NCBI GenBank assembly: GCA_024401215.1
Contig: JAKSLL010000021.1
Location: 1-51,449, forward strand
Length of the DNA: 51,449 bases
Source: Bacteroidaceae bacterium
GTDB taxonomy: Bacteria > Bacteroidota > Bacteroidia > Bacteroidales > Bacteroidaceae
Direction of reading: 5' to 3'
Both the position numbers and the translations under genes were made by a program. Positions within the stretch are counted from its first letter, which is position 1, and every line of letters begins with the position of its first letter. The notes beneath the pieces were generated by a model. That model searched no databases and was not told where the DNA came from. It saw only the letters and a program-made list of their open reading frames with translations. This document shows positions 30,925-40,940 of the stretch, piece by piece.

Positions 30925-31965
30925 ATGAGTAATAAGAGTATAATTGTTGGTGCTGTCATCATAGGCGCTTTTATAGGCAGTGCGCTGTTTACAATAGCTT
31001 TGGGTGATGATGATGAGAATAAGGACAAGGACAACACAGAGTCAACGCAGATGACGCCGCAGAACAGGGCGGACTCCATTCTGAACAGGGTTGCAAAGGT
31101 TTCAGACTCTGATGGCAACACGGTAGAAGAGGAGACAAACCCTTATGACGAACTTAACGAACTGGTTGGTCTGGACGAAGTGAAGGCGGAAGTCAATTCG
31201 CTTGCTAATCTGGTGAAAGTGCAGAAAGCTCGCGAAAAGCAGGGTCTGAAGACGTCCAGCATATCATACCATCTTGTGTTCACGGGCAATCCAGGTACGG
31301 GTAAGACGACTGTGGCAAGAATACTTGCTCGAATCTATAAAGACCTTGGCGTTCTTGAAAAAGGTCATCTCGTTGAGACGGACCAGGCAGGTCTTATAGG
31401 TGAGTATGTAGGACAGACAGCTCCAAAGGTGAACCACATGGTGGATTCGGCTATGGGTGGTGTGCTGTTTATTGATGAGGCGTATTCTCTTACCAATGGT
31501 AAGGGCTCGACTTATGGTTCTGAAGCTGTTGCGACCCTTCTTAAGCGTATGGAGGATGACAGAGGCAAATTCGTTGTCATTGTTGCAGGCTATACCGACG
31601 AGATGAAAGAGTTTGTGGAAAGCAACCCAGGATTGAAGTCTCGCTTCACCCGATACATGTATTTCCCAGATTATTCAGCAGATGCGTTGTGTGAGATTTA
31701 TATGATAAGGGTTAGGAAGTTTGGCTTTAACCTTACTGACGAAGCATCCGCTTATCTGAAAACTGTGTTCCAGCGTGCTGTGAAAACAAAGGACAGGAAC
31801 TTCGGCAACGGACGATATGCGCGCAATCTTTTTGAAAATACTGTCACTTGCCAGGCTGACAGGTTGGCAAAGAGTGGCAAGCTTGCTGAAATGTCAAAGG
31901 AGGATCTCAGCGTAATAGAGAAGGAAGATATCGAAAAGGCGCTAAGCATGCTTAAGACAATATGA
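30925..31965 (+). CDS. Membrane-anchored AAA ATPase, CbbX/SpoVK-like
   Basis: The 346-residue protein has one N-terminal membrane segment (residues ~5-26), an acidic linker, and a CbbX/SpoVK-type AAA+ domain. ELVGLDEVKAEVNSL is the conserved lead-in, Walker A is GNPGTGKTT (121-129), Walker B GGVLFIDEAYSL, then the FVVIVAGYTDEM sensor strand and an arginine finger in GLKSRFTRY. Such ATPases remodel protein complexes; the substrate is unknown here. The transmembrane anchor is unusual compared with soluble CbbX. No -7 box was clear in the 160 bases upstream, and it probably has its own promoter. Confidence 0.82.
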   Translation: MSNKSIIVGAVIIGAFIGSALFTIALGDDDENKDKDNTESTQMTPQNRADSILNRVAKVSDSDGNTVEEETNPYDELNELVGLDEVKAEVNSLANLVKVQKAREKQGLKTSSISYHLVFTGNPGTGKTTVARILARIYKDLGVLEKGHLVETDQAGLIGEYVGQTAPKVNHMVDSAMGGVLFIDEAYSLTNGKGSTYGSEAVATLLKRMEDDRGKFVVIVAGYTDEMKEFVESNPGLKSRFTRYMYFPDYSADALCEIYMIRVRKFGFNLTDEASAYLKTVFQRAVKTKDRNFGNGRYARNLFENTVTCQADRLAKSGKLAEMSKEDLSVIEKEDIEKALSMLKTI

Positions 31966-32001
31966 TTTGCATCCTCTGCTTTTGGAGAGTATGACAAATG
32001 T

Positions 32002-32037
32002 AAAAGGCTGGTTGAGGTTGTTCGACCAGTCTTTTTT
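32002..32037 (+). terminator. Terminator of the CbbX/SpoVK-like gene
   Basis: AGGCTGGT pairs with ACCAGTCT (one G-T pair) around a 12-base loop, followed by TTTTTT. Confidence 0.75.
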
Positions 32038-32093
32038 GTCGATTGTGTGTCTTTCACACGCGTACATATATATAAATATACAAGTTTCGCTCC

Positions 32094-32232
32094 ACTTGTT
32101 GTGTAGTTAAAGGGTAGTTAAAGAGAAGTTAAAGGGTAGTTAAAGTGACAAATGTCCGACATGGCAAACGTCTCTTTAACTCCGAGCGAAGCGATAACTC
32201 CTCTTTAACTACCCTTTAACTTCACAACAAGT
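32094..32232. repeat. Inverted repeat built from 11-bp AGTTAAAG units
   Basis: The left arm 32094-32132 and right arm 32194-32232 are reverse complements over 39 bases with about three mismatches (ACTTGTTGTG ends). Within the left side four 11-bp units AGTTAAAGNNN lie end to end (32105, 32116, 32127, 32138). The right arm holds matching units on the other strand, with one more at 32170-32184. It lies in the gap 31966-32475 before the rpsL promoter; no gene is present. A short piece near it, ATACAAGTTTCGCT (from 32078), recurs at 30833. It may be a MITE-like element. Confidence 0.75.
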
Positions 32233-32475
32233 ATGAATATATTTGTGGCAAGCTCCAGTTGACTTAATAAGAGTTGTGCGTCTGTATTCCTGAGGTGATA
32301 TCTGTTGATTGTGGGGCTAGATTGAAGCCTTTTGTGAGGTTATTTTTGTGGATTTTTGCCTTTTCAGGTGTCAAAATACACGTTATAAAAGTTAAAAAAA
32401 CTTAAAAGTTGAGTTTTCTGAAGAGAGGGAAGAAAAAAGTTTCTGTTATATATATGTTATTCGGCATAAAATTCG

Positions 32476-32724
32476 TAACTTTGCAGCACTTTTTGGAGTA
32501 GTGCGCGCCTTGGTTAGGCGCTTGAGCATTGCGAATGAGTGGTTTCTCCTTAGTTTTATGAGGTGAAAGAATGCTGTGAGCAATGCTAAATTTAGCACGA
32601 AGCAAAGCGGGTAGCTGACCACAAAGATTATTCGTGTCGCCTCTGCGGAGGGGACAAATAAGGGTGGGCACTCGAATTGGATGACTATAATTAAAATAAA
32701 ATAATAATAAAAAAATTAATCAAA
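32476..32724 (+). promoter_or_regulatory. rpsL promoter and structured 235-nt leader
   Basis: TAACTTTG at 32476-32483 is the main promoter of the str operon. The leader (about 32490-32724) contains GCGCCT/AGGCGC (32505-32521), an 8-bp stem AGCATTGC (32525-32532) / GCAATGCT (32580-32587) with an inner TTTC..GAAA stem, then TGCTAAATTTAGCA and CCTC/GGAGG hairpins. A long folded leader before rpsL suggests feedback control by a ribosomal protein. No known family is recognised. Confidence 0.65.
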
Positions 32725-33105
32725 ATGCCTACTATTCAACAATTGGTAAGAAAAGGCCGTCAGGTTTTGGTAGACAAGAGCAAGTCTCCTGCATTGGATT
32801 CATGCCCACAGCGTCGCGGTGTTTGCGTGCGTGTGTACACTACAACTCCTAAGAAGCCTAATTCGGCGATGAGAAAGGTCGCTCGTGTTCGTCTCACAAA
32901 CAAGAAGGAAGTCAACTCTTACATCCCAGGAGAGGGACACAACCTTCAGGAGCACTCAATCGTACTCGTTCGTGGTGGTCGTGTAAAGGACCTTCCAGGT
33001 GTACGTTATCACATCATTCGTGGTGCTCTCGATACTGCAGGTGTTGCTAGCCGCACACAGCGTCGTTCTAAGTACGGAGCTAAGCGTCCAAAGGCTAAGA
33101 AGTAG
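32725..33105 (+). CDS. rpsL: 30S ribosomal protein S12
   Basis: S12 sits at the decoding centre and controls tRNA selection. The 126-residue chain is standard. [13 protein letters not shown] (residues 40-52) contains the two lysines at the streptomycin-sensitive site, both wild type. DLPGVRYH (89-96) carries the aspartate that is often methylthiolated. It is the first gene of the str operon, with a long folded leader and a 152-base gap to rpsG. Confidence 0.98.
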   Translation: MPTIQQLVRKGRQVLVDKSKSPALDSCPQRRGVCVRVYTTTPKKPNSAMRKVARVRLTNKKEVNSYIPGEGHNLQEHSIVLVRGGRVKDLPGVRYHIIRGALDTAGVASRTQRRSKYGAKRPKAKK

Positions 33106-33257
33106 TTTTTAACTAAGAAAAAAATTAATTCAGTTTTTTCACAAAGTTTGGTTTGACGGAAGTGCTTGAAAGGGTTGAGTAAATGCCCTGACGTGGGCGT
33201 TGAAGACACACACAATATGCAGCCTCAGACTAAAGAAAGATTAAATCAAACAAAAAA

Positions 33258-33734
33258 ATGAGAAAAGCTAAACCAAAGAAGCGTGTGATCCTCCCAGATC
33301 CAGTTTTCGGTGATGTTAAGGTTACAAAGTTCGTTAACAACCTTATGTACGATGGAAAGAAGAGCGTAGCTTATACAATCTTCTATACAGCTCTCAAGAA
33401 TGTTGAGAATAAGATGAAGAATGAGGAGAAGTCTCCAATTGAAATTTGGAAGAAGGCTCTTGAGAATGTAACTCCACAGGTTGAGGTTAAGAGCCGCCGT
33501 ATCGGTGGTGCAACTTTCCAGGTTCCAACAGAGATCCGCCCAGACCGTAAGGAGGCTATCTCTATGAAGAACCTCATCCTTTTCGCTCGCAAGCGTTCTG
33601 GTAAGAGCATGGCTGACAAGCTCTCTGCAGAGATTATGGATGCTTTCAATGAGCAGGGTGGCGCATTCAAGCGTAAGGAAGATATGCACCGCATGGCTGA
33701 GGCTAACCGTGCATTCGCACATTTCCGCTTCTAA
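33258..33734 (+). CDS. rpsG: 30S ribosomal protein S7
   Basis: S7 starts assembly of the 30S head by binding the 3' domain of 16S rRNA and lies near the E site. The protein has 158 residues, with the conserved [19 protein letters not shown] and [19 protein letters not shown] segments and the C-terminal [12 protein letters not shown]. It is the second gene of the str operon. The 102-base gap to fusA contains AAAAACTCAA-type short repeats (33786-33830). Confidence 0.98.
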   Translation: MRKAKPKKRVILPDPVFGDVKVTKFVNNLMYDGKKSVAYTIFYTALKNVENKMKNEEKSPIEIWKKALENVTPQVEVKSRRIGGATFQVPTEIRPDRKEAISMKNLILFARKRSGKSMADKLSAEIMDAFNEQGGAFKRKEDMHRMAEANRAFAHFRF

Positions 33735-33785
33735 TAAATTGGGTTAGTAAGTTTGTGAGTTCTTAAGGTTTTAAGTTCTCGCGGA

Positions 33786-33830
33786 CAAAAACTCAAAAAC
33801 TCAAAAACTTAATAACTAAAAAACTCAAAT
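33786..33830 (+). repeat. Short AAAAACTC repeats in the rpsG-fusA gap
   Basis: AAAAACTC occurs at least three times, with related AAAAACTT and AATAACTA units, in a 10-base rhythm just before fusA. The G-free A-rich tract may keep the fusA translation start unstructured. Confidence 0.5.
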
Positions 33831-33836
33831 TAAGAT

Positions 33837-35954
33837 ATGGCAAAGCAAGATTTGCATCTTACCCGTAACTTTGGTATCATGGCGCACATCGATGCCGGTA
33901 AGACAACAACTTCTGAGCGTATCCTGTTCTATACAGGTAAGACTCATAAGATTGGTGAGGTACACGATGGTGGTGCTACAATGGACTGGATGGAGCAGGA
34001 GCAGGAGCGTGGTATCACTATCACTTCTGCTGCTACAACAGCATATTGGACATATAACGGAAACAAGTATAAGTTCAATTTGATTGACACTCCGGGACAC
34101 GTTGACTTCACTGCTGAGGTTGAGCGTTCACTCCGCGTACTTGACGGTGCTGTTGCAACATACTGCGCAGTAGGTGGTGTTGAGCCACAGTCTGAGACTG
34201 TATGGCGTCAGGCTGACAAGTACAATGTCCCACGTATGGGTTATGTAAACAAGATGGACCGTTCTGGTGCTGACTTCTTCGAGGTTGTTCGCCAGATGAA
34301 GGAGGTTCTTGGAGCTAACCCAGTTCCAGTTGTTATTCCAATCGGTGCCGAGGAGAATTTCAAGGGTATTGTTGACCTTATTGAAATGAAGGGTATCATC
34401 TGGCATGATGAGACTCAGGGCGCAGAGTATGACATCATCGACATTCCTGCAGAACTCGTAGATGAGGCAGAGGAGTGGCGTAACAAGATGCTCGAGTCTG
34501 TTGCTGAGTTCGATGACTCTCTCATGGAGAAGTTCTTCGATGATCCATCAACAATCACTAAGGAGGAGATTATCTCAGCAATCCGCAAGGCTACTTGTTC
34601 TCTTGCTGCAACTCCAATGCTCTGTGGTTCTTCATTCAAGAACAAGGGTGTGCAGACTCTCCTCAACTACATCTGTGCATTCCTCCCATCTCCACTCGAT
34701 ACAGAGGCTGTTATTGGTACAAACCCTGACACTAAGGAGGAAGAGGATCGCAAGCCATCTGAGGATGAGAAGACTTCAGCTCTCGCATTCAAGATTGCTA
34801 CTGACCCATATGTAGGCCGTCTTACTTTCGTTCGTGTTTACTCAGGTAAGATTGAGGCTGGTTCATACACATACAACACTCGTTCAGGAAAGAAGGAGCG
34901 TGTATCGCGTCTCTTCCAGATGCACTCTAACCACCAGAACCCAGTAGAGGTTATCGGTGCAGGTGACATCGGTGCTGTTGTAGGTCTTAAGGATATCCAC
35001 ACAGGTGATACTCTTTGTGATGAGGATGCACCAATCATTCTTGAGTCAATGGACTTCCCAGATCCAGTTATCGGTATCGCGGTAGAGCCTAAGACTCAGA
35101 AGGACCTCGATAAGCTTTCTCTTGGTCTCCAGAAGCTCGCTGAGGAGGATCCAACATTCACAGTTAAGACAGATGAGCAGTCTGGTCAGACAGTTATCTC
35201 TGGTATGGGTGAGCTTCACCTCGATATCATCATCGACCGTCTTAAGCGTGAGTTCAAGGTTGAGTGTAACCAGGGTAAGCCACAGGTTAACTACAAGGAG
35301 GCAATCACTAAGACTGTTAACCTCCGTGAGGTTTACAAGAAGCAGTCAGGTGGTCGCGGTAAGTTCGCAGATATCATCGTAAACGTAGGTCCTGTTGATG
35401 AGGATTTCCAGGGAACAGGTCTTCAGTTCGTTGACGAGGTTAAGGGTGGTAACGTGCCTAAGGAGTTCATCCCATCAGTTCAGAAGGGCTTCGCTGAGGC
35501 TATGAAGAACGGTGTGCTTGGTGGCTTCCCAATGGACAGCATGAAGGTTACTCTTGTTGACGGTAGCTTCCACCCAGTTGACTCTGACCAGTTGTCATTC
35601 GAAATCGCAGCTCGCCAGGCTTACAAGAACGCTTGCTCACAGGCTAAGCCAGTACTTATGGAGCCTATCATGAAGCTCGAGGTTACTACTCCAGAGGAGA
35701 ACATGGGTGATGTAATTGGTGACCTTAACAAGCGCCGTGGTCAGGTTGAAGGTATGGACACTACACGTTCTGGTGCTCGCCTCGTTAAGGCTATGGTTCC
35801 ACTGGGTGAGATGTTCGGTTATGTAACTGCACTCCGTACTATCACTTCTGGTCGTGCTACATCTTCAATGACTTATGACCACCACGCTCCAGTATCAAGC
35901 TCTATCGCTAAGGAAGTGCTTGCTGAGTGCAACGGTCGTACAGATCTCGTATAA
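33837..35954 (+). CDS. fusA: Elongation factor G
   Basis: EF-G is the GTPase that drives translocation. In 705 residues it has the G1 loop AHIDAGKT (16-23), the switch/G2 region [16 protein letters not shown]3 DTPGHVDF, G4 NKMD, and domains II-V ending in the EF-G type domain IV/V ([20 protein letters not shown]). The length and domain order are normal. Codon use is strongly biased toward GTT, CGT, AAG and CTC, as in the rest of the cluster. EF-Tu is not beside it, as is common in Bacteroidetes; a hairpin separates it from rpsJ. Confidence 0.97.
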   Translation: MAKQDLHLTRNFGIMAHIDAGKTTTSERILFYTGKTHKIGEVHDGGATMDWMEQEQERGITITSAATTAYWTYNGNKYKFNLIDTPGHVDFTAEVERSLRVLDGAVATYCAVGGVEPQSETVWRQADKYNVPRMGYVNKMDRSGADFFEVVRQMKEVLGANPVPVVIPIGAEENFKGIVDLIEMKGIIWHDETQGAEYDIIDIPAELVDEAEEWRNKMLESVAEFDDSLMEKFFDDPSTITKEEIISAIRKATCSLAATPMLCGSSFKNKGVQTLLNYICAFLPSPLDTEAVIGTNPDTKEEEDRKPSEDEKTSALAFKIATDPYVGRLTFVRVYSGKIEAGSYTYNTRSGKKERVSRLFQMHSNHQNPVEVIGAGDIGAVVGLKDIHTGDTLCDEDAPIILESMDFPDPVIGIAVEPKTQKDLDKLSLGLQKLAEEDPTFTVKTDEQSGQTVISGMGELHLDIIIDRLKREFKVECNQGKPQVNYKEAITKTVNLREVYKKQSGGRGKFADIIVNVGPVDEDFQGTGLQFVDEVKGGNVPKEFIPSVQKGFAEAMKNGVLGGFPMDSMKVTLVDGSFHPVDSDQLSFEIAARQAYKNACSQAKPVLMEPIMKLEVTTPEENMGDVIGDLNKRRGQVEGMDTTRSGARLVKAMVPLGEMFGYVTALRTITSGRATSSMTYDHHAPVSSSIAKEVLAECNGRTDLV

Positions 35955-35968
35955 TTAGAATATAAATA

Positions 35969-36019
35969 ATGTAGAGGCTCTGCGCCAAGCAAACGACTCT
36001 TTGGCGCATCCTCTTACAT
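35969..36019 (+). promoter_or_regulatory. Long hairpin between fusA and rpsJ
   Basis: ATGTAGAGG (35969-35977) pairs with CCTCTTACAT (36010-36019, with one bulge) and TGCGCCAA (35981-35988) with TTGGCGCA (36001-36008). No T-run follows, so it looks more like a leader or processing element than a terminator. It marks the border between the str and S10 operons. Confidence 0.65.
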
Positions 36020-36047
36020 ATAATTAATTAATAAATAATCAAATCAA

Positions 36048-36356
36048 ATGAGTCAGCAAAAAATTCGTATTAAGCTGAAGTCTTATGATCACAATCTCGT
36101 TGACAAGTCAGCAGAGAAGATCGTAAAGACAGTGAAGGCTACTGACGCTATTGTAAGCGGTCCAATTCCACTTCCAACTCACAAGCGTATCTTCACAGTT
36201 AACCGTTCAACATTCGTAAACAAGAAGTCTCGTGAGCAGTTTGAGCTCTGTACTTACAAGAGACTTATCGACATCTACAGCTCTACTACAAAGACTGTTG
36301 ATGCTCTTATGAAGCTTGAGCTTCCAAGCGGTGTTGAGGTTGAGATTAAGGTTTAA
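36048..36356 (+). CDS. rpsJ: 30S ribosomal protein S10
   Basis: S10 belongs to the 30S head and, with NusB, takes part in antitermination. The 102-residue protein has the conserved [20 protein letters not shown] start and [20 protein letters not shown] loop. It opens the S10 operon after the hairpin at 35969-36019. Confidence 0.98.
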   Translation: MSQQKIRIKLKSYDHNLVDKSAEKIVKTVKATDAIVSGPIPLPTHKRIFTVNRSTFVNKKSREQFELCTYKRLIDIYSSTTKTVDALMKLELPSGVEVEIKV

Positions 36357-36386
36357 TATTAGAGAACAATTAAAAGTATTATTGAA

Positions 36387-37001
36387 ATGCCAGGATTATT
36401 AGGAAAAAAAATCGGAATGACATCCGTTTTCAGTGCCGATGGTAAGAATCTTCCATGCACTGTTATCGAAGTTGGTCCTTGTGTTGTAACTCAGGTAAAG
36501 ACCGTAGAAAAGGATGGCTATGCTGCAGTGCAGGTAGGTTTCCAGGAAGCTAAGGAGAAGAATACTACTAAGCAGATGATGGGTCACTTCCAGAAGGCAG
36601 GTACAACACCAAAGAGACACTTGGCCGAGTTCACTTTTGACGAGGAGCATAACCTCGGTGATGTAATTACAGTTGAGCTTTTCAACGAAACTTCTTATGT
36701 TGATGTAATTGGTACATCTAAGGGTAAGGGTTTCCAGGGTGTTGTTAAGCGTCATGGTTTCGGTGGTGTAGGTCAGGCTACTCACGGTCAGGATGACCGT
36801 CTTCGCAAGCCAGGTTCTATTGGTGCTTGTGCAACTCCATCTCGCGTATTCAAGAATGTCCCAATGGGTGGACACATGGGTAACGAGCAGGTAACAACTC
36901 ACAACCTCCAGGTGATTAAGGTAGTTCCAGAACACAATCTTCTTCTTATCAAGGGTAGTGTTCCAGGTGCTAAGGGTTCAATCGTAATAATCAAGAAGTA
37001 A
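36387..37001 (+). CDS. rplC: 50S ribosomal protein L3
   Basis: L3 is an early 23S-binding protein that reaches the peptidyl transferase centre. It has 204 residues; the central loop [20 protein letters not shown] and GHMG motif are conserved. It lies 30 bases after rpsJ and three before rplD, in the S10 operon order. Confidence 0.98.
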   Translation: MPGLLGKKIGMTSVFSADGKNLPCTVIEVGPCVVTQVKTVEKDGYAAVQVGFQEAKEKNTTKQMMGHFQKAGTTPKRHLAEFTFDEEHNLGDVITVELFNETSYVDVIGTSKGKGFQGVVKRHGFGGVGQATHGQDDRLRKPGSIGACATPSRVFKNVPMGGHMGNEQVTTHNLQVIKVVPEHNLLLIKGSVPGAKGSIVIIKK

Positions 37002-37004
37002 GCA

Positions 37005-37634
37005 ATGGAAGTTTCTGTATTAAATATCAAAGGTGAGGACACTGGTAAGAAGGTTGTTCTGAACGATGAAATCTTCGGAATTGAACCAAACGATCATGTT
37101 ATCTACCTCGCAGTAAACCAGTACCTCGCTGCACAGCGTCAGGGAACTCATAAGTCAAAAGAAAGAAGCGAAATCACAGGATCTACTCGCAAGCTCATCC
37201 GTCAGAAGGGTGGTGGCGGCGCTCGCCGTGGTGACATCAAGTCTCCAGTTCTTCGTGGTGGTGGCCGCGTTTTCGGTCCAAAGCCTCGTGATTATTGGTT
37301 CAAGCTTAACAAGAAGGTAAAGAGCCTTGCTCGCAAGAGCGCTCTCTCATACAAGGCACAGCAGAATTCTATCATTGTCGTTGAAGACTTCGATTTTGAG
37401 GCTCCAAAGACAAAAGATGCTGTTTCTATGTTAAATAATCTTAAAATTGAGGGCAAGAAGACTCTTATCGCTTTGTCAGAAGTAAAAAAGAATGTAAATT
37501 TGTCAGTCCGTAATATTCAGCGTGTAGAAGTTATGACAGCAAGTGCGCTCAATACTTATAAAGTAATGAACGCAAACGTGCTTGTTATGACTGAAAGTGC
37601 TGTTAAGATGGTTGATGAAACTTTTAACAAATAA
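37005..37634 (+). CDS. rplD: 50S ribosomal protein L4
   Basis: L4 lines the exit tunnel; in E. coli it also represses its own operon. The 209-residue protein has the extended loop [20 protein letters not shown] and [13 protein letters not shown], placed in the tunnel, where macrolide resistance changes occur. The loop appears wild type. No E. coli-like S10 leader is seen upstream of rpsJ, although the hairpin at 35969-36019 could serve a similar purpose. Confidence 0.97.
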   Translation: MEVSVLNIKGEDTGKKVVLNDEIFGIEPNDHVIYLAVNQYLAAQRQGTHKSKERSEITGSTRKLIRQKGGGGARRGDIKSPVLRGGGRVFGPKPRDYWFKLNKKVKSLARKSALSYKAQQNSIIVVEDFDFEAPKTKDAVSMLNNLKIEGKKTLIALSEVKKNVNLSVRNIQRVEVMTASALNTYKVMNANVLVMTESAVKMVDETFNK

Positions 37635-37645
37635 GGAGGTAACAT

Positions 37646-37939
37646 ATGGCATATATCGTAAAACCGTTGGTTACAGAGAAGATGAACGCTATTTCAGAGA
37701 AGCAGAACAACAAGTTCGGCTTCATTGTACTTCCTACAGCCAATAAGATTGAGATTAAGAAAGAAATAGAAGCTAAGTATAACGTAAATGTAGTTTCGGT
37801 TAACACTATGAACTACGCTGGTAAGCGTAAGAGCCGTTACACTAAGGCTGGTGTTATCAAGGGCAGCACTAAGGCTTTCAAGAAGGCTATTGTTACTCTT
37901 AAGGAAGGCGAAACTATTGATTTCTATAGTAACATTTAA
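37646..37939 (+). CDS. rplW: 50S ribosomal protein L23
   Basis: L23 sits at the tunnel exit and docks trigger factor, SRP and SecYEG. It has 97 residues, with KPLVTEKM at the start and NKIEIKKEIEAKYNVNVVSV in the middle. A clear purine-rich site (AAGGAGG, 37633-37639) precedes its ATG, one of the few strong Shine-Dalgarno-like sites in the window. Confidence 0.97.
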   Translation: MAYIVKPLVTEKMNAISEKQNNKFGFIVLPTANKIEIKKEIEAKYNVNVVSVNTMNYAGKRKSRYTKAGVIKGSTKAFKKAIVTLKEGETIDFYSNI

Positions 37940-37947
37940 TTTAACAA

Positions 37948-38772
37948 ATGGGTATTCGTAAATTTAGACCAGTAACTCCTGGTCAAAGACACAAGGCTAT
38001 TGGTACATTCGATGATGTTACTACATCTGTACCAGAGAAAACTCTTGTTTTCGGTAAGCGCAGCACTGGCGGTCGTAACAACTCCGGCCAGATTACTGTA
38101 CGCTACAGAGGTGGCGGTCACAAGCGATTGATTCGTATTGTCGATTTCAAGAGAGAAAAAGACGGTATTCCTGCAGTTGTGAAGACAATTGAGTACGATC
38201 CAAATCGTAGTGCTCGTATTGCTCTTGTTTTCTATGCTGACGGTGAAAAGCGTTACATTGTTGCTCCAAATGGTTTGAAGGTAGGCGCAACTATTATGTC
38301 AGGTAAGGATGCAACTCCAGATCTTGGCAACACTCTTCCACTTGAGAACATTCCAGTCGGTACTGTGATTCACAATATCGAACTCCGTCCAGGTCAGGGT
38401 GCTAAAATGGTTCGTTCTGCTGGTAACTTTGCTCAGTTAACTTCACGTGAAGGTCGCTACTGCGTAATCAAGCTCCCTTCAGGTGAGATTCGTAAAGTTC
38501 TTTCTGTTTGTCGTGCTACAATTGGTAGTGTAAGCAATTCAGACCACGCGCTCGAGTCTTCAGGTAAGGCAGGTCGCAGTCGTTGGCTCGGACGTCGTCC
38601 ACACAACCGTGGTGTTGTAATGAACCCAATCGATCACCCAATGGGTGGTGGTGAAGGACGTCACACAGGTGGACACCCACGCTCTCGCAACGGCCTCTAT
38701 GCTAAGGGTCTCAAGACTCGCGCACCAAAGAAGCAGTCAAGCAAGTACATTATTGAAAGACGTAACAAGTAA
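37948..38772 (+). CDS. rplB: 50S ribosomal protein L2
   Basis: L2 is needed for subunit association and peptidyl transfer. The 274-residue protein has the conserved N-terminus ([13 protein letters not shown]), the RNA-binding middle ([20 protein letters not shown]) and the C-terminal [21 protein letters not shown] region with the functional histidine. It follows rplW after eight bases. Confidence 0.98.
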   Translation: MGIRKFRPVTPGQRHKAIGTFDDVTTSVPEKTLVFGKRSTGGRNNSGQITVRYRGGGHKRLIRIVDFKREKDGIPAVVKTIEYDPNRSARIALVFYADGEKRYIVAPNGLKVGATIMSGKDATPDLGNTLPLENIPVGTVIHNIELRPGQGAKMVRSAGNFAQLTSREGRYCVIKLPSGEIRKVLSVCRATIGSVSNSDHALESSGKAGRSRWLGRRPHNRGVVMNPIDHPMGGGEGRHTGGHPRSRNGLYAKGLKTRAPKKQSSKYIIERRNK

Positions 38773-38787
38773 TAAAGTTAACTGAAT

Positions 38788-39057
38788 ATGAGTCGTTCAT
38801 TAAAAAAAGGTCCATATATTAATGTTAAGCTCGAGAAGAAGGTTCTCGCTATGAACGAGAGCGGTAAGAAGAGCGTTATCAAATCATGGGCTCGCGCTTC
38901 AATGATATCACCTGATTTCGTAGGTCATACAATTGCAGTGCATAACGGTAATAAATTTATCCCTGTTTACATTACTGAAAACATGGTAGGCCACAAGCTC
39001 GGTGAGTTTGCACTTACTCGTACATTCCGCGGTCACGCTGGTAATAAGAAGAAGTAA
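38788..39057 (+). CDS. rpsS: 30S ribosomal protein S19
   Basis: S19 pairs with S13 in the 30S head near the A-site tRNA. The 89-residue chain has the family signature [10 protein letters not shown] at the start and the [20 protein letters not shown] segment. It is at its standard place between rplB and rplV. Confidence 0.98.
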   Translation: MSRSLKKGPYINVKLEKKVLAMNESGKKSVIKSWARASMISPDFVGHTIAVHNGNKFIPVYITENMVGHKLGEFALTRTFRGHAGNKKK

Positions 39058-39096
39058 TAAACAGGCTTCAAATCAAGTAAATAAGACATTTATATA

Positions 39097-39501
39097 ATGG
39101 GAGCAAGAAAAAGATTAATGGCCGAGAAGATTAAAGAGGCCAAAAAGACTGCTTACTTCGCTAGTCTTCGCAATGTTCCTTCATCACCTCGCAAGATGCG
39201 TTATGTAGCAGACCTTGTTCGTGGTATGGAAGTGAGCAAAGCTCTTGCAACACTTAAGTTCAACAGCAAGGATGCTGCTAAGGATCTTGAGAAGTTGCTT
39301 CGTTCAGCTATTGCTAACTGGGAGCAGAAGAATAATCGCAAGGCTGAAAACGGTGAATTATATATCTCTAAGATTTTTGTTGACGGAGGCGCAACTCTTA
39401 AGCGCATGAGACCAGCACCTCAGGGTCGTGGTTACAGAATTCGCAAGCGTTCTAACCATGTTACTATTTTCGTGGACGCTAAAACTAATGAGGAAAATTA
39501 A
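39097..39501 (+). CDS. rplV: 50S ribosomal protein L22
   Basis: L22 lines the exit tunnel with its long beta-hairpin. The 134-residue chain carries an N-terminal extension of about 20 basic residues compared with E. coli, as in other Bacteroidetes. The signature [16 protein letters not shown] and the tunnel loop [20 protein letters not shown] are conserved. The start lies 39 bases after rpsS. Confidence 0.97.
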   Translation: MGARKRLMAEKIKEAKKTAYFASLRNVPSSPRKMRYVADLVRGMEVSKALATLKFNSKDAAKDLEKLLRSAIANWEQKNNRKAENGELYISKIFVDGGATLKRMRPAPQGRGYRIRKRSNHVTIFVDAKTNEEN

Positions 39502-39503
39502 TT

Positions 39504-40241
39504 ATGGGACAAAAATGTAATCCAATAAGCAACCGCCTCGGTATTGTAAGAGGTTGGGATTCTAACTGGTTCGGTGGAAACGATTTCGGTGATAATATCC
39601 TCGAGGACAATAAAATCCGCAAGTACCTCAACAAGCGCCTTGAGAAGGCAAGCGTTTCTAAGATTGTAATCGAGCGTACTCTTAAGCTCGTTACTATCAC
39701 AATCTGCACAGCTCGCCCTGGTTTCATTATCGGTAAGGGTGGCGAAGAGGTTGAGAAACTCAAGAAGGAGATCAAGAAGGTTACTGACAAGGAAGTTCAG
39801 ATTAACATCTTTGAGGTTAAGCGTCCAGAACTCGACGCAGTGATTGTTGCTAATAACATCGCTCGCCAGATTGAAGGCAAGATCGCTTATCGTCGTGCTG
39901 TAAAGACTGCTATTGCTAACACAATGCGTTCAGGTGCAGAGGGCATCAAGATCCAGATCTCTGGTCGTCTTAACGGTGCTGAAATGTCACGTTCTGAGAT
40001 GTACAAAGAGGGACGTACTCCACTTCACACTCTCCGCGCAGATATCGACTACTGCCTCGCAGAGGCTCTCACAAAGGTTGGTCTCCTTGGTATCAAGGTT
40101 TGGATCTGCCGTGGTGAGAAGTTTGGCAAGCAGGATCTTACTCCTAATTTCACTCAGCAGAAGGAGTCAGGTCGTGGTAACAATAACAATGCCGGTGGTC
40201 GTCGTTTCAGAAATAGAAAGTCTAACAACCGCAATAATTAA
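39504..40241 (+). CDS. rpsC: 30S ribosomal protein S3
   Basis: S3 forms part of the mRNA entry tunnel. In 245 residues it has an N-terminal KH domain ([14 protein letters not shown] with the GxxG loop) and the S3 C-terminal domain ([20 protein letters not shown]). The last ~25 residues are a low-complexity Asn/Arg/Gly tail ([19 protein letters not shown]). It starts two bases after rplV; the 63-base gap to rplP holds a small GCATGA/TCATGC hairpin (40259-40275). Confidence 0.97.
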   Translation: MGQKCNPISNRLGIVRGWDSNWFGGNDFGDNILEDNKIRKYLNKRLEKASVSKIVIERTLKLVTITICTARPGFIIGKGGEEVEKLKKEIKKVTDKEVQINIFEVKRPELDAVIVANNIARQIEGKIAYRRAVKTAIANTMRSGAEGIKIQISGRLNGAEMSRSEMYKEGRTPLHTLRADIDYCLAEALTKVGLLGIKVWICRGEKFGKQDLTPNFTQQKESGRGNNNNAGGRRFRNRKSNNRNN

Positions 40242-40304
40242 TCTAACTGCAATCCGATGCATGACTTGTTCATGCTGAGGAGCAGTTCATAGAAGATATT
40301 TAAT

Positions 40305-40736
40305 ATGTTACAGCCAAAAAGACAAAAATATAGAAGACCGCAAAAAGGTCGCGGTCGTTGGAAGGGTGTTTCTCACAGAGGAACTGAGCTTTCTTTCGGA
40401 AGCTTCGGTATAAAGGCTCTTGAGACTAAATGGATTTCTGCTCGTCAGATTGAGGCTGCCCGTGTTGCTATCACACGTTATATGCAGCGTCAGGGACAGG
40501 TTTGGATCCGCATATTCCCTGATAAGCCAATCACAAAGAAGCCTGCTGACGTCCGAATGGGTAAAGGTAAGGGTGATCCATACCAGTACGTATTCCCAGC
40601 TAAGCCAGGTCGTATTCTTTTCGAGATTGAAGGTGTTTCATATGACATCGCTAAGGAGGCTCTCCGACTCGGTGCTCAGAAACTTCCTACTACTACAAAG
40701 TTTGTTGTACGTCGTGATTACGATAAAAACGCTTAA
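40305..40736 (+). CDS. rplP: 50S ribosomal protein L16
   Basis: L16 helps position the A-site tRNA acceptor arm. The 143-residue protein has the conserved [19 protein letters not shown] start and the [20 protein letters not shown] segment, in which an arginine is hydroxylated in some bacteria. It is followed by rpmC after two bases. Confidence 0.98.
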   Translation: MLQPKRQKYRRPQKGRGRWKGVSHRGTELSFGSFGIKALETKWISARQIEAARVAITRYMQRQGQVWIRIFPDKPITKKPADVRMGKGKGDPYQYVFPAKPGRILFEIEGVSYDIAKEALRLGAQKLPTTTKFVVRRDYDKNA

Positions 40737-40738
40737 TT

Positions 40739-40927
40739 ATGAAAATTTCAGAAATTAGAGAACTTACAACAGAAGAGCTCGCTGAGCGCATCAAGGTAGA
40801 GACAGCTAATTTGGACAATATGAAGTTCGGTAACAAGGTTGCTCCACTTGCAGATAATTCTCAGATTAAGAAGTTGCGTCACGACATTGCACGCATGAAG
40901 GGCGAGCTTACACAGCGTAATAAATAA
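40739..40927 (+). CDS. rpmC: 50S ribosomal protein L29
   Basis: L29 is a small helical protein next to L23 at the tunnel exit. The 62 residues include MKISEIRELTTEEL at the start and the IKKLRHDIARMKGELTQR helix. Its position between rplP and rpsQ is canonical. Confidence 0.96.
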   Translation: MKISEIRELTTEELAERIKVETANLDNMKFGNKVAPLADNSQIKKLRHDIARMKGELTQRNK

Positions 40928-40940
40928 AGTATTGAGCTAA

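Noticed and set aside
34128-34406. Antisense open frames inside fusA and other ribosomal genes
   Set aside because: They arise from the strong codon bias of the genes on the plus strand and show no conserved domain.
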